DNA from: Streptomyces sp. 15-116A
GTDB lineage: Bacteria; Actinomycetota; Actinomycetes; Streptomycetales; Streptomycetaceae
Assembly (NCBI RefSeq): GCF_025290915.1
Contig: NZ_JAOCQE010000042.1
Span: 1-35,590 of the forward strand
Length of the DNA stretch: 35,590 nt
Direction of reading: 5' to 3'
Under the pieces are notes generated by a model. The model did not search any database, had not been told where the DNA came from, and saw only the letters and a program-made list of their open reading frames with translations. This document shows, piece after piece, positions 16,642-25,014 of the stretch. Every line of letters begins with the position of its first letter. Positions within the stretch are counted from its first letter, which is position 1. A program made the position numbers and the translations under genes.

Positions 16642-17318
16642 TCGAGGTCCTGGTCGTGGACGACGACGTCCGGGTGGCGCAGGTCAACGCCGCCTACGTC
16701 GAGAAGGTCCCCGGCTTCCATGTCGCAGGGCTCGCGCACACCGCGGCCGAGGCGCTCGGCAGGCTGGAGACCCCACCGGTACCGGACCTCGTGCTCATGG
16801 ATCACTACCTGCCGGACGACACAGGGCTCGCCGTGGTGCAGGAGATGCGCCGCCGCGGCCACCAGACGGACGTGATCATGGTGACGGCGGCCCGGGACGT
16901 GTCGACCGTGCAGGCGGCGATGCGCCACGGTGCGCTGCAGTACCTGGTCAAGCCGTTCGCCTTCGCGGGGCTGCGCGCCAAGCTGGAGGCGTACGCGGAG
17001 CTGCGGCGCACCCTCGACGGCGGCGGTGAGGCGGAGCAGGCGGAGGTGGACCGCATCTTCGGCGCGCTGTCCGCCCCGGCGGAGCCGCATCTGCCCAAGG
17101 GGCACTCGCCCACCACCGCCGAGCTGGTGCGGCAGTCCCTGATGAACGCCGACGGCCCGCTGTCCGCCCAGGAGATCGCCGAACGCACCGGGGTGAGCCG
17201 TCAGACCGCCCAGCGCTATCTGAAGCTCCTGGAGCGCACGGGACGGGCCACGCTGACCCTGAAGTACGGGGACGCGGGCCGCCCGGAACACCGTTACGTG
17301 TGGGCGACCCGCGCCTGA
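16638..17318 (+). CDS. CitB/DcuR-like response regulator
   Basis: A 226-residue regulator. The receiver domain (residues 1-120) has the acidic pocket VVDDD, phospho-acceptor Asp55 in LVLMDHYLPD, the conserved Thr in VMVTAARD, and Lys in YLVKPF. The C-terminal part (about 155-226) is a helix-turn-helix of the CitB type (LSAQEIAERTGVSRQTAQRYLKLLE). It is translationally coupled to the kinase, overlapping by 4 nt, behind GAGGAGGAGG. Regulators of this family usually control transport or catabolism of citrate or C4-dicarboxylates. The convergent symporter operon that ends 90 bp away is the natural candidate target, which is inference. Confidence 0.94.
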   Translation: MIEVLVVDDDVRVAQVNAAYVEKVPGFHVAGLAHTAAEALGRLETPPVPDLVLMDHYLPDDTGLAVVQEMRRRGHQTDVIMVTAARDVSTVQAAMRHGALQYLVKPFAFAGLRAKLEAYAELRRTLDGGGEAEQAEVDRIFGALSAPAEPHLPKGHSPTTAELVRQSLMNADGPLSAQEIAERTGVSRQTAQRYLKLLERTGRATLTLKYGDAGRPEHRYVWATRA

Positions 17319-17359
17319 GGGCACGGCCCATAGGGGCGGGGGAAGGAACCGTGCCCTCA
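17316..17359. terminator. Bidirectional terminator between regulator and symporter genes
   Basis: A perfect 11-bp stem, TGAGGGCACGG with CCGTGCCCTCA, around a 22-nt loop. The left arm begins with the stop codon of the response regulator itself. It serves both convergent operons. Confidence 0.8.
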
Positions 17360-17407
17360 CTTCCATACGGATGCGGACGCCGTCCGTCTCCGGTGCGCGC
17401 CGGTCTT

Positions 17408-19000
17408 CTACACGGCGCCCGCGCCCGTCAGCGAGCGCACCTCGGTCTCCGCGTGCCGGGCCTCGTCCGGCGCCTCACCGGAGGTGACGGTGCCGAGCCA
17501 GCCGGCGAGGAAGCCCAGCGGGATGGAGACGAGACCTGGGTTCTGCAGCGGGAAGAGCTGGAAGTCGACGCCGGGGAACAGGGATGCGGGGCTGCCGGAC
17601 ACCACCGGGGAGAGCAGGACCAGCACCACGGCGGGGATCAGCCCGCCGTAGACGGCCCACACGGCACCGCGTGTGGTGAAGCCGCGCCAGAACAGGGAGT
17701 ACAGCAGCACGGGCAGGTTCGCGGACGCGGCGACCGCGAAGGCGAGCCCCACCAGGAAGGCCACGTTGAGGTCGCGTGCCAGCAGACCGAGGGCGATCGC
17801 GACCGCGCCGATGCCGACGGCGGCGACCCGGGCGACGGCGACCTCGCTCCGCGGCTTGCCGCCGGGGCGGCGCAGCGAGGCGTACAGGTCGTGGGCGACG
17901 GACGCCGAGGAGGCGAGGGTGATCCCGGCGACCACGGCGAGGATGGTGGCGAAGGCGATCGCGGCGACGACGGCGAACAGAACCGTTCCGCCCATGGAGC
18001 CGGCGCCGCCACCCAGGTCGAGGGCCAGCAGGGGGACCGCGGTGTTCCCTGACGCGTGCGAGCCTCGGACGGCGTCCGTGCCGACGACGGCGGCGGCGCC
18101 GAAGCCGAGGACGATCGTCATCAGATAGAAGCCGCCGATGAGTCCGATCGCCCAGACCACCGACCGGCGGGCCGCCCGCGCGGTGGGCACGGTGTAGAAG
18201 CGGGACAGGATGTGCGGCAGCCCGGCCGTGCCCAGCACCAGGGCGAGCCCGAGGCTGATGAAGTCGAAGCGGGCGGTCCAGTCACCGCCGTAGGAGAGGC
18301 CGGGCGCGAGGAACGCCTCGCCGTGGCCGCTGCGTTCGGCGGCGGTGAGCAGCAGCCGGTTGAAGTCGCCGTGGAAGCGCAGCAGGACCAGCACGGTCAG
18401 CGCGATGGTGCCGCCGAGCAGCAGGACCGCCTTAACGATCTGGATCCAGGTGGTGGCCCGCATCCCGCCGAGCGACACGTAGATCACCATGAGCGCGCCG
18501 ACGCCGACGACGGTCCAGGCCTGCGCCGCCTCGCTCGTGCCCCCGAGCAGCAGCGCGACCAGGCTGCCCGCGCCGACCATCTGCGCCACCAGGTACAGCA
18601 CGGAGACGGTGACGGAGGACGTGCCCGCCGCGATCCGCACCGGCCGCTCCCGCATCCGGGCCGCGACGACGTCGGCGAGGGTGAACCGGCCGCAGTTGCG
18701 CACGAGTTCGGCGACGAGGAACAGCACGACCAGCCAGGCCACCAGAAAGCCCACCGAGTACAGCATGCCGTCGTAGCCGAAGAGGGCGATGAGCCCGGAG
18801 ATGCCGAGGAAGGAGGCGGCCGACATGTAGTCGCCCGCGATGGCAAAACCATTTTCCATCGGGGAGAAGAGCCGCCCGCCCGCGTAGAACTCCTCCGCCG
18901 AGCCCTGCCGGTGCCGGCTCACCCAGGTGGTGATGCCCAGGGTGAGCGCGACGAACGCGCTGAACAGCAGCAGCGCCAGGGTCTGGTGATCACCTGTCAC
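17408..19000 (-). CDS. Sodium:solute symporter, cation/acetate (ActP/MctC) type
   Basis: A 530-residue membrane protein of the solute:sodium symporter family with about 13 hydrophobic segments. It has the family features FYAGGRLFSPMENGFAIAGDYMSAASFLGI in TM1-2 (visible as residues about 35-65), GMRATTWIQIVKA, and LGTAGLPHILSRFYTVPTA, which are typical of acetate/pyruvate/propionate carriers. The last 30 residues are a cytoplasmic tail. The start is GTG 19000, overlapping the DUF485 stop by 4 nt, so the two are co-translated. This DUF485-symporter order is conserved (YjcH-ActP in E. coli). It should import small monocarboxylates with sodium. The convergent CitA/CitB-like pair may regulate it. 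An internal TTAA at about 18434 spans two codons and is not a TTA codon. Confidence 0.93.
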   Translation of the reverse strand: MTGDHQTLALLLFSAFVALTLGITTWVSRHRQGSAEEFYAGGRLFSPMENGFAIAGDYMSAASFLGISGLIALFGYDGMLYSVGFLVAWLVVLFLVAELVRNCGRFTLADVVAARMRERPVRIAAGTSSVTVSVLYLVAQMVGAGSLVALLLGGTSEAAQAWTVVGVGALMVIYVSLGGMRATTWIQIVKAVLLLGGTIALTVLVLLRFHGDFNRLLLTAAERSGHGEAFLAPGLSYGGDWTARFDFISLGLALVLGTAGLPHILSRFYTVPTARAARRSVVWAIGLIGGFYLMTIVLGFGAAAVVGTDAVRGSHASGNTAVPLLALDLGGGAGSMGGTVLFAVVAAIAFATILAVVAGITLASSASVAHDLYASLRRPGGKPRSEVAVARVAAVGIGAVAIALGLLARDLNVAFLVGLAFAVAASANLPVLLYSLFWRGFTTRGAVWAVYGGLIPAVVLVLLSPVVSGSPASLFPGVDFQLFPLQNPGLVSIPLGFLAGWLGTVTSGEAPDEARHAETEVRSLTGAGAV

Positions 19001-19476
19001 GCCGCACCGCCTCTCCCGCGCGACAGCTCCTGGGTGTCCCAGCGCAGCTCCAGCGCGGCCCGGTCCCGGCGCAGCCGGGCATGGCGGGCGTAGGCCCAGG
19101 TGAGCAGGAAGGTGGTGAGGAACTGTCCGAGCCCGGCCAGCATGGCCACGTTCACGGCACCGGCCACCGGCCGGGCCATCAGCTCCGGTGCCGTCGTGGC
19201 GGCCACGACGTAGGCCACGTACCAGGCGAGGAAGGCGATGACTCCGGGGACGACGAACCGGCGGTAGCGGCTGCGGACCTTCTGGAAGGCCGCGCTGCGC
19301 TGGACCTCCAGGTACACCTCGGACGGGTCCACGGCATCGGTGGCGGGCCGCGGTGCGGGTACCGCCGCGGGCTGCTCGGCCGACTCGCCCCAGCCCGCGG
19401 CGAGGGCGTCGTACCACGGGTCGTCGTACCCGACGTCCCGCGGCTGACCGCCGGGACGACCATTGCTTGGCTGCAT
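18997..19476 (-). CDS. DUF485 membrane protein (symporter partner)
   Basis: A 159-residue protein. The N-terminal ~50 residues are hydrophilic and Pro/Ala-rich. The DUF485 domain follows (VQRSAAFQKVRSRYRRFVVPG) with two transmembrane helices at about 73-90 and 105-128, and a basic cytoplasmic end. Members are encoded directly before acetate-type symporters and are thought to be small accessory subunits, with mechanism unproven. ATG 19476 is chosen. There is no clear ribosome binding site, and a TTG 6 nt further upstream is a poorer choice. It is first in a two-gene operon with the symporter. Confidence 0.88.
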   Translation of the reverse strand: MQPSNGRPGGQPRDVGYDDPWYDALAAGWGESAEQPAAVPAPRPATDAVDPSEVYLEVQRSAAFQKVRSRYRRFVVPGVIAFLAWYVAYVVAATTAPELMARPVAGAVNVAMLAGLGQFLTTFLLTWAYARHARLRRDRAALELRWDTQELSRGRGGAA

Positions 19477-19558
19477 GCCCAAGGATGGACAGAACGGGAA
19501 GATCCCCGACTCTTCTTCCCTGGCGCCTTCACCCCATCAGGTGACGCACGTGCTGGTC

Positions 19559-19597
19559 GCGGGGCCGTTCCGGCCTCGATGCCGGTGCCGGCCCCGC
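19559..19597 (-). terminator. Probable terminator after parE
   Basis: An outer 9-bp stem GCGGGGCCG/CGGCCCCGC encloses an inner CCGGC/GCCGG hairpin. It starts 10 nt beyond the parE stop on the minus strand and separates parE from the DUF485-symporter operon. Confidence 0.65.
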
Positions 19598-19607
19598 GCA
19601 GCAGTGG

Positions 19608-21731
19608 CTACGCGTCGATGCGCGAGCGGTCCAGTGTCGCGGCCGAGCTGGAGATGAACTCCTTGCGGGGCGCGACGTCGTTGCCCATGAGGAGGTCGAA
19701 GACCTGCTCGGCGGCCTCCAGGTCGGTGAGGTTGATCCGGCGCAGGGTGCGGTGGCGCGGATCCATCGTCGTCTCGGCCAGCTGGTCGGCGTCCATCTCG
19801 CCGAGACCCTTGTAGCGCTGGATCGAGTCCTTGTAGCGGATGCCCTTGCTCTGGAACTCCATGAGCTTGTCGCGCAGCTCCCGGTCCGAGTACGTGTACA
19901 CGTACTTGTCCTGGCCCTTCTTGGGCTGGATGATCTCGATCCGGTGCAGCGGGGGCACCGCGGCGAACACCCGGCCGGCCTCGACCATGGGCCGCATGTA
20001 GCGGTGGAACAGGGTCAGCAGCAGGGTGCGGATGTGGGAGCCGTCCACATCGGCGTCGGTCATCATGATGATCTTGCCGTAGCGGGCGGCGTCGATGTCG
20101 AAGGTCCGCCCGGAGCCGGCCCCTATGACCTGGATGATCGCTCCGCACTCGGCGTTCTTGAGCATGTCCGTGACGGACGACTTCTGGACGTTGAGGATCT
20201 TGCCGCGGATCGGCAGCAGCGCCTGGAACTCGGAGTTCCGGGCGAGCTTCGCCGTGCCCAGCGCGGAGTCGCCCTCGACGATGAACAGCTCGCTGCGGTC
20301 GACGTCGTCGCTGCGGCAGTCGGCGAGCTTGGCCGGCAGCGAGGAGGACTCCAGGGCCGTCTTGCGGCGCTGGGCGTCCTTGTGCTGTCGGGCGGCGATG
20401 CGCGTACGGGCCGCCGCGACGGCCTTCTCCAGGACGACCCGGGCCTGCTGGGCTGCGTCGCGCTTGGTGGAGGTCAGGAACGCCTTGAGCTCCTTGGAGA
20501 CCACGTTGTTCACGATGCGGCGGGCCGCGGAGGTGCCGAGGACCTCCTTGGTCTGGCCCTCGAACTGCGGCTCGGCGAGGCGCACGGTGACGACCGCCGT
20601 GAGCCCCTCCAGGGCGTCGTCCTTGACGATGTCGTCCTCGGCGACGCGCAGCAGCTTCTTGGCGCGCAGGACCTCGTTCATGGTCTTGGCGACGGCCTGC
20701 TCGAAGCCGGCGACATGGGTGCCGCCCTTGGGGGTGGCGATGATGTTGACGAACGACTTGACGGTCGTGTCGTAGCCGGTGCCCCAGCGCAGCGCCACGT
20801 CGACGCCGAGCTCGCGGGTCACCTCGGTGGGCGTCATCTGGCCGTGCTCGTCGAGGACGGGGACCGTCTCCTTGAAGGTGCCCTGCCCCTGGAAGCGGAG
20901 GGTGTCGCAGACGGCCTTGTCGGTGGCCAGGAACTCGCAGAACTCGCTGATGCCGCCGTCGAAGCGGAAGGACTCCTCGCCCTTGCTGCCGCCCTCGCCG
21001 AGCCCGTACTCGTCCCGGACGACGATGGTCAGGCCGGGCACCAGGAACGCGGTCTGGCGGGCACGCGCGTGCAGGTTCTCGAGGGAGAGCTTGGCGTCCT
21101 TGAGGAAGATCTGCCGGTCGGCCCAGTAGCGCACGCGCGTGCCACTACGGGCCTTGGGGATCTTCTTGGTCTTGCGCAGCCCGCTCTTCGCCTCGAACTT
21201 CGCGTCCGGCCCGAGGGCGGCGAAGGCACCGGGCACGCCGCGGCGGAAGCTGATCGCGTGCGTGTGCCCGCCGCGGTCCACCTCCACGTCCAGACGGGCG
21301 GAGAGGGCGTTGACGACGGACGCGCCGACGCCGTGCAGACCGCCGGAGGCGGCGTAGGAGCCGCCGCCGAACTTGCCGCCGGCGTGCAGCTTGGTCATGA
21401 CGACCTCGATGCCGGACAGGCCGGTCTTCGGCTCGACGTCGACCGGGATGCCGCGGCCGTTGTCCCGGACCTCCACCGAGCCGTCGTCGTGCAGGATCAC
21501 CTCGATGTGATCGCAGTAACCGCCGAGGGCCTCGTCCACGGAGTTGTCGATGATCTCCCACAGGCAGTGCATCAGACCGCGGCTGTCGGTCGATCCGATG
21601 TACATGCCGGGGCGCTTGCGCACGGCCTCGAGCCCCTCGAGGACGAGCAGGTGCCGCGCGGTGTAGTTGGAACCGTCGCGGTCTGCTCCTGCCAGCAGCG
21701 CTGTGGACGGCACGGACGTCTCGGCGGTCAC
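19608..21731 (-). CDS. parE: Type IIA topoisomerase B subunit (ParE / second GyrB)
   Basis: A 707-residue ATPase subunit. The GHKL ATPase domain has EIIDNSVDEALGG (catalytic Glu and Mg-binding Asn), DNGRGIPVD, and GLHGVGASVVNAL. The transducer domain contains the ATP-contacting QTKEVLG segment. The TOPRIM domain starts with FIVEGDSALGTAK and holds the metal-binding MTDADVDGSHIRTLLLT. The C-terminus keeps QRYKGLGEMDADQL. It pairs with the ParC encoded at 7824-10283 to decatenate or relax DNA. The start is GTG 21731 with CGAGGAGCG upstream. It stands alone, divergent from the small zinc-finger-like gene across about 440 bp. Confidence 0.95.
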   Translation of the reverse strand: MTAETSVPSTALLAGADRDGSNYTARHLLVLEGLEAVRKRPGMYIGSTDSRGLMHCLWEIIDNSVDEALGGYCDHIEVILHDDGSVEVRDNGRGIPVDVEPKTGLSGIEVVMTKLHAGGKFGGGSYAASGGLHGVGASVVNALSARLDVEVDRGGHTHAISFRRGVPGAFAALGPDAKFEAKSGLRKTKKIPKARSGTRVRYWADRQIFLKDAKLSLENLHARARQTAFLVPGLTIVVRDEYGLGEGGSKGEESFRFDGGISEFCEFLATDKAVCDTLRFQGQGTFKETVPVLDEHGQMTPTEVTRELGVDVALRWGTGYDTTVKSFVNIIATPKGGTHVAGFEQAVAKTMNEVLRAKKLLRVAEDDIVKDDALEGLTAVVTVRLAEPQFEGQTKEVLGTSAARRIVNNVVSKELKAFLTSTKRDAAQQARVVLEKAVAAARTRIAARQHKDAQRRKTALESSSLPAKLADCRSDDVDRSELFIVEGDSALGTAKLARNSEFQALLPIRGKILNVQKSSVTDMLKNAECGAIIQVIGAGSGRTFDIDAARYGKIIMMTDADVDGSHIRTLLLTLFHRYMRPMVEAGRVFAAVPPLHRIEIIQPKKGQDKYVYTYSDRELRDKLMEFQSKGIRYKDSIQRYKGLGEMDADQLAETTMDPRHRTLRRINLTDLEAAEQVFDLLMGNDVAPRKEFISSSAATLDRSRIDA

Positions 21732-22171
21732 GCGGTTCGCTCCTCGCTGAATTTCAGATGGGGCCCTCATGGGTAAGGGCACCGCTTCAGTCACCGGTGA
21801 GAGGGTACCGAGGCCTGGTAGAGCCGTTGTAACGCCACCCTCGTCTGACCTCACCCTAGTCGAGAGTCGCATACTTGTTCGATCCCTCGATGGAGTGAAG
21901 CACACATCACGTTCCCTTCCAGGCATGAACCATTTAGGCTCCGGGCACGTCCTCATGAACAACCGGCAACCCAGCCGGGAGGGCCGACCACCGATACGAC
22001 GCGAATCCGTACGACACAGAGACACGCAATACGGCACATTCGCCGCCAACCGGCAACAGCCAGCCATCTCGGAGAGATTTTTTTCGAGAGAAAGCCACGA
22101 GCGGGAACGTTTTGGGGCTGGTTGGATGTTGACCCTGGTACGACAGCTCGTCGAGCTAGAGAAGAGGCGAC
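21732..22171. other. Long intergenic region between parE and the DUF7455 gene
   Basis: About 440 bp between divergent starts, with noticeably lower GC than its surroundings. It holds an 11-bp direct repeat CAACCGGCAAC at 21960-21970 and 22047-22057, a short hairpin followed by seven T residues (22066-22084), and TTGACC at 22129-22134, which may be a -35 element. No coding sequence is supported. A small RNA is possible. Confidence 0.5.
22066..22084 (+). terminator. Terminator-like hairpin with a T-tract
   Basis: ATCTC, loop GGA, GAGAT, then a run of seven T residues. The stem is only 5 bp and weak, but T-runs are rare in this GC-rich DNA. No plus-strand gene precedes it, so it would end an unrecognised short transcript, or it is chance. 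Confidence 0.3.
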
Positions 22172-22402
22172 GTGACTACTGTTCTGACCCCCGCGAGCCC
22201 GCTGACGGCCGCCGATCGCTGCGACCGCTGCGGCGCCCAGGCATACCTGCGCGTCGTCCTGCTGAGCGGCGGAGAACTGCTCTTCTGCGCCCACCACGGC
22301 CGCAAGTTCGAGCCGGAACTCAAGAAGATCGCCGCTGAGATACAGGACGAGACGGAGCGGCTGACCTCCGCTCCGACGAACGCCTCCGAAGAAGAGCGCT
22401 GA
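22172..22402 (+). CDS. DUF7455-like small zinc-finger protein
   Basis: A 76-residue protein. DRCDRCGAQAYLRV followed by LLFCAHHGRKF supplies a C-x2-C pair and a C-x-H-H cluster, a likely zinc ribbon. The hydrophobic strands between are conserved in a small actinobacterial family that I believe is DUF7455. The function is unknown; a zinc-stabilised protein- or nucleic-acid-binding module is an inference. The start is GTG 22172 with AGAAGAGG upstream. A strong hairpin terminator follows. The gene sits between parE and hrdB, both housekeeping genes, and its position near hrdB is conserved as I recall it. Confidence 0.8.
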   Translation: MTTVLTPASPLTAADRCDRCGAQAYLRVVLLSGGELLFCAHHGRKFEPELKKIAAEIQDETERLTSAPTNASEEER

Positions 22403-22446
22403 CATCTCGCGTACGACGACGAGCAGCCCGGCACAGGCCGGCGAGC

Positions 22447-22480
22447 GGGCGGCCGCCTCCGATCTCGGAGGCGGCCGCCC
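22447..22480. terminator. Strong terminator between the DUF7455 gene and the convergent protease gene
   Basis: A perfect 16-bp inverted repeat, GGGCGGCCGCCTCCGA and its complement separated by 2 nt (the innermost pairs must open). It lies 44 nt after the small gene and 23 nt beyond the end of the convergent protease gene, so it can serve both. Confidence 0.85.
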
Positions 22481-22503
22481 GTGTCACGCTCTCGTTCCGG
22501 GGC

Positions 22504-23331
22504 TCATCCCCACCTGAGCGTCCTCAGGACGTCGGAGATGCGGGTGTAGACCCCCGGGCTGCCGGCCCAGCCGCAGCCGCTCCCCCATGACACCAGCCCT
22601 ATCAGCCGCCCCTCGGCCACCAGCGGCCCTCCGCTGTCCCCCTGGCAGGCGTCCCGGCCCCCGTCCTCCTCACCGGCGCACAGCATCGTCTCGGCCCGGT
22701 AGGTGCCGTCCGAGCCACCGGGATACGCCTTCTCGCACAAGGCGTCCGGCAGCACGTGCAGCCGCGCCGCGTGCAGGCTGCCGGCGTAGCTGCCGCCGCC
22801 CGTGGTGTCGCCCCATCCGTAGACGGTCGCGGGCGTGTGCGCCCGGTAGGCGGGGTCGCCCGCCGCGGCCATCCCTATGACCGAGCTCGACGGAAGCTTC
22901 TCGGCCAGGGTGAGCACGGCGAAGTCACCCGAGTTGCCGACACCGTCGTAGGCCGGGTTCACCCACACCGAGCGCACGGCTATCTCCTGGCCCTTGTCCG
23001 ACAGCAGCTCGGTGCGCCCGGCTATGACCCTGAGGTCCCGCACCTGCTGCGGCTTCACGCCCAGGATCTCCTCGTCCAAGCAGTGGGCCGCGGTGAGCAC
23101 GGTGGTCCGGCCGACCGCCACTCCCCCGCAGAACTGTCCCGCGCGCGTACCTCCGAACAGGTCACGACTGGACAGCGCGACCGTCCAGGGGCTCTCCGAG
23201 ACATCGACCGGGAACCCACCGACGACGATGCTGTCGGCGGCCGCCGAAGAGGCCGAGGCCAGCGGCATGGCGGCTGCGGCGGCCGCGAGGACCAGGGGGC
23301 GGACCAGGGCCCGGGCAAGACGACGTCGCAT
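22504..23331 (-). CDS. Secreted trypsin-like serine protease (S1)
   Basis: A 275-residue exported protease. The signal peptide spans residues 1 to about 33 (RRRLARALVRPLVLAAAAAA, cleavage near SAAADS). The mature start SIVVGGFPV resembles the IVGG end of active trypsins with little or no propeptide. The triad is His83 (TAAHC), Asp136 (NSGDFAVL) and Ser233 (GDSGGPL). Asp227, six residues before the serine, gives Arg/Lys specificity. Cys pairs around the His and Ser loops are conserved. ATG 23331 follows GAGGAG by 5 nt; a GTG 6 nt earlier is less well placed. It is probably monocistronic, lying between the hrdB terminator and the terminator at 22447. Physiological targets are not visible. Confidence 0.93.
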   Translation of the reverse strand: MRRRLARALVRPLVLAAAAAAMPLASASSAAADSIVVGGFPVDVSESPWTVALSSRDLFGGTRAGQFCGGVAVGRTTVLTAAHCLDEEILGVKPQQVRDLRVIAGRTELLSDKGQEIAVRSVWVNPAYDGVGNSGDFAVLTLAEKLPSSSVIGMAAAGDPAYRAHTPATVYGWGDTTGGGSYAGSLHAARLHVLPDALCEKAYPGGSDGTYRAETMLCAGEEDGGRDACQGDSGGPLVAEGRLIGLVSWGSGCGWAGSPGVYTRISDVLRTLRWG

Positions 23332-23412
23332 GCACACTCCTCACACTGGGGTGGTCATTGGACACCCAGCGTGATCCACGAGGCCGGACCACGCACCCGC
23401 GCGACAGCACGA

Positions 23413-23460
23413 CGAAGGCCCGGCACACCCCCCGCGGACGGGGAGAGCGCCGGGCCTTCG
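23413..23460 (-). terminator. hrdB terminator
   Basis: A 12-bp perfect stem, CGAAGGCCCGGC with GCCGGGCCTTCG, around a 24-nt loop that can fold a small inner CCCC/GGGG stem. It lies 21 nt past the hrdB stop. Confidence 0.8.
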
Positions 23461-23481
23461 GAGCCGGATGAGCTCCGGTGA

Positions 23482-25014
23482 CTAGTCGAGGTAGTCGCGC
23501 AGCACCTGCGAGCGCGAGGGGTGGCGCAGCTTCGACATCGTCTTCGACTCGATCTGGCGAATGCGCTCACGCGTCACGCCGTACACCTTGCCGATCTCGT
23601 CGAGGGTCTTCGGCTGACCGTCGGTGAGACCGAAGCGCATGGAGACGACGCCCGCCTCGCGCTCGGACAGGGTGTCGAGCACCGAGTGCAGCTGCTCCTG
23701 CAGCAGCGTGAAGCTCACCGCGTCGGCCGGGACGACCGCCTCGGAGTCCTCGATGAGGTCACCGAACTCGCTGTCGCCGTCCTCGCCCAGCGGGGTGTGC
23801 AGCGAGATGGGCTCGCGGCCGTACTTCTGGACCTCGATGACCTTCTCCGGGGTCATGTCGAGCTCCTTGGCCAGCTCCTCCGGGGTGGGCTCGCGGCCCA
23901 GGTCCTGGAGCATCTGGCGCTGCACGCGCGCGAGCTTGTTGATGACCTCGACCATGTGCACCGGGATACGGATGGTGCGGGCCTGGTCGGCCATGGCGCG
24001 GGTGATCGCCTGACGGATCCACCAGGTGGCGTACGTGGAGAACTTGTAGCCCTTGGTGTAGTCGAACTTCTCCACCGCGCGGATCAGACCGAGGTTGCCC
24101 TCCTGGATCAGGTCCAGGAAGAGCATGCCGCGGCCGGTGTAGCGCTTGGCCAGGGAGACCACCAGACGGAGGTTGGCCTCCAGGAGGTGGTTCTTGGCGC
24201 GGCGGCCGTCCTCGGCGATGATCTCCAGCTCGCGCTTGAGCTTCGGCGCCAGCTTGTCGGAGTTGGCCAGCTTGTCCTCGGCGAACAGGCCCGCCTCGAT
24301 GCGCTTGGCGAGCTCGACCTCCTGCTCGGCGTTGAGCAGGGGGACCTTGCCGATCTGCTTGAGGTAGTCCTTGACCGGGTCGGCGGTGGCGCCGGCGGCG
24401 GCGACCTGCTGGGCGGGCGCGTCGTCCTCGTCCTCGTCGGAGAGCACGAAACCGGCGTTCTCGGTGCCCTCGGGCTCGCCCTCGGCCACCTTGGTGTCCT
24501 CGAGGACTTCCTCGTCCGCCAGCTCGACGTCGTCCTTCTTGGCGGCGGTCTTCTTGGCAGCCGTCTTCTTGGCCGTGGCCTTCTTGGCGGTCGCCTTCTT
24601 CGCGGTGGTCTTCTTGGCAGCCGCCTTCTTGGCGGGGGCCTCTTCCTCGACGGCCGGCTCGGCGGCGGACTCCGCCGGCGTGGCGGTGGCGGTGGCCTTG
24701 CGGGGGGGCGACGCCTTCGCCGCGACCGTCTTGGTGGCGGTGCGCTTGGCAGGACTCTTCGCTGCGACGCTCTTTCGGGTCCGCTTGGGCTCTGCGGCAC
24801 TGACCATCAGCGTCACACCCTCTTCCTCGAGGATCTGGTTGAGGCTGCGCAGTACGTTCTTCCACTGAGTGGCCGGAATCTGGTCAGCTTCGAAGGCCCG
24901 ACGCACATCGTCGCCGGCGATCTGCCCCTCAGCCTTTCCCCGCTCAATGAGCGCCATGACAGAGACGGACTCGGCGATCTCCGGCGGGAGCGTACGGGAT
25001 GTGCTGGCCGACAC
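23482..25014 (-). CDS. hrdB: Principal (group 1) RNA polymerase sigma factor HrdB
   Basis: A 510-residue protein, matching the ~511 of S. coelicolor HrdB. Region 1.1-like sequence is at about 13-70, a Lys/Ala-rich repeat at about 80-160, and an acidic stretch at about 161-200. Region 1.2 starts at [16 protein letters not shown] (212-227). Regions 2.1-2.4 span about 275-345 with [20 protein letters not shown] and [15 protein letters not shown], region 3 about 355-420, and region 4 about 440-505 with the helix-turn-helix [20 protein letters not shown]. It directs transcription of housekeeping genes and is essential. GTG 25014 has GAGAGG 6 nt upstream. The gene is transcribed away from whiH's 3' end and has its own leader of more than 100 nt and a terminator. 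Confidence 0.97.
   Translation of the reverse strand: MSASTSRTLPPEIAESVSVMALIERGKAEGQIAGDDVRRAFEADQIPATQWKNVLRSLNQILEEEGVTLMVSAAEPKRTRKSVAAKSPAKRTATKTVAAKASPPRKATATATPAESAAEPAVEEEAPAKKAAAKKTTAKKATAKKATAKKTAAKKTAAKKDDVELADEEVLEDTKVAEGEPEGTENAGFVLSDEDEDDAPAQQVAAAGATADPVKDYLKQIGKVPLLNAEQEVELAKRIEAGLFAEDKLANSDKLAPKLKRELEIIAEDGRRAKNHLLEANLRLVVSLAKRYTGRGMLFLDLIQEGNLGLIRAVEKFDYTKGYKFSTYATWWIRQAITRAMADQARTIRIPVHMVEVINKLARVQRQMLQDLGREPTPEELAKELDMTPEKVIEVQKYGREPISLHTPLGEDGDSEFGDLIEDSEAVVPADAVSFTLLQEQLHSVLDTLSEREAGVVSMRFGLTDGQPKTLDEIGKVYGVTRERIRQIESKTMSKLRHPSRSQVLRDYLD
24535..24624 (-). repeat. Six tandem 15-bp units encoding x-x-A-K-K in hrdB
   Basis: Residues 131-160 of HrdB are [30 protein letters not shown], six pentapeptides in a row, with a seventh related unit (APAKK) just before. 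At the DNA level the units repeat every 15 bp with GCCAAGAAG-like cores, so copy number could vary by slippage. Confidence 0.9.

Noticed and set aside
18425..18445. TTAA in the symporter gene as a possible bldA-dependent TTA codon
   Set aside because: In frame it reads GTT AAG (Val-Lys); the TTA spans two codons.
19752..21776. 674-residue plus-strand frame inside parE
   Set aside because: An antisense shadow created by GC-rich third positions. The minus strand has full ParE motifs.
22105..22140. GGAAC-N19-GTT as a SigR promoter of the DUF7455 gene
   Set aside because: Both the -35 base and the spacing deviate, and a TTGACC -35 overlaps. The evidence is too weak.
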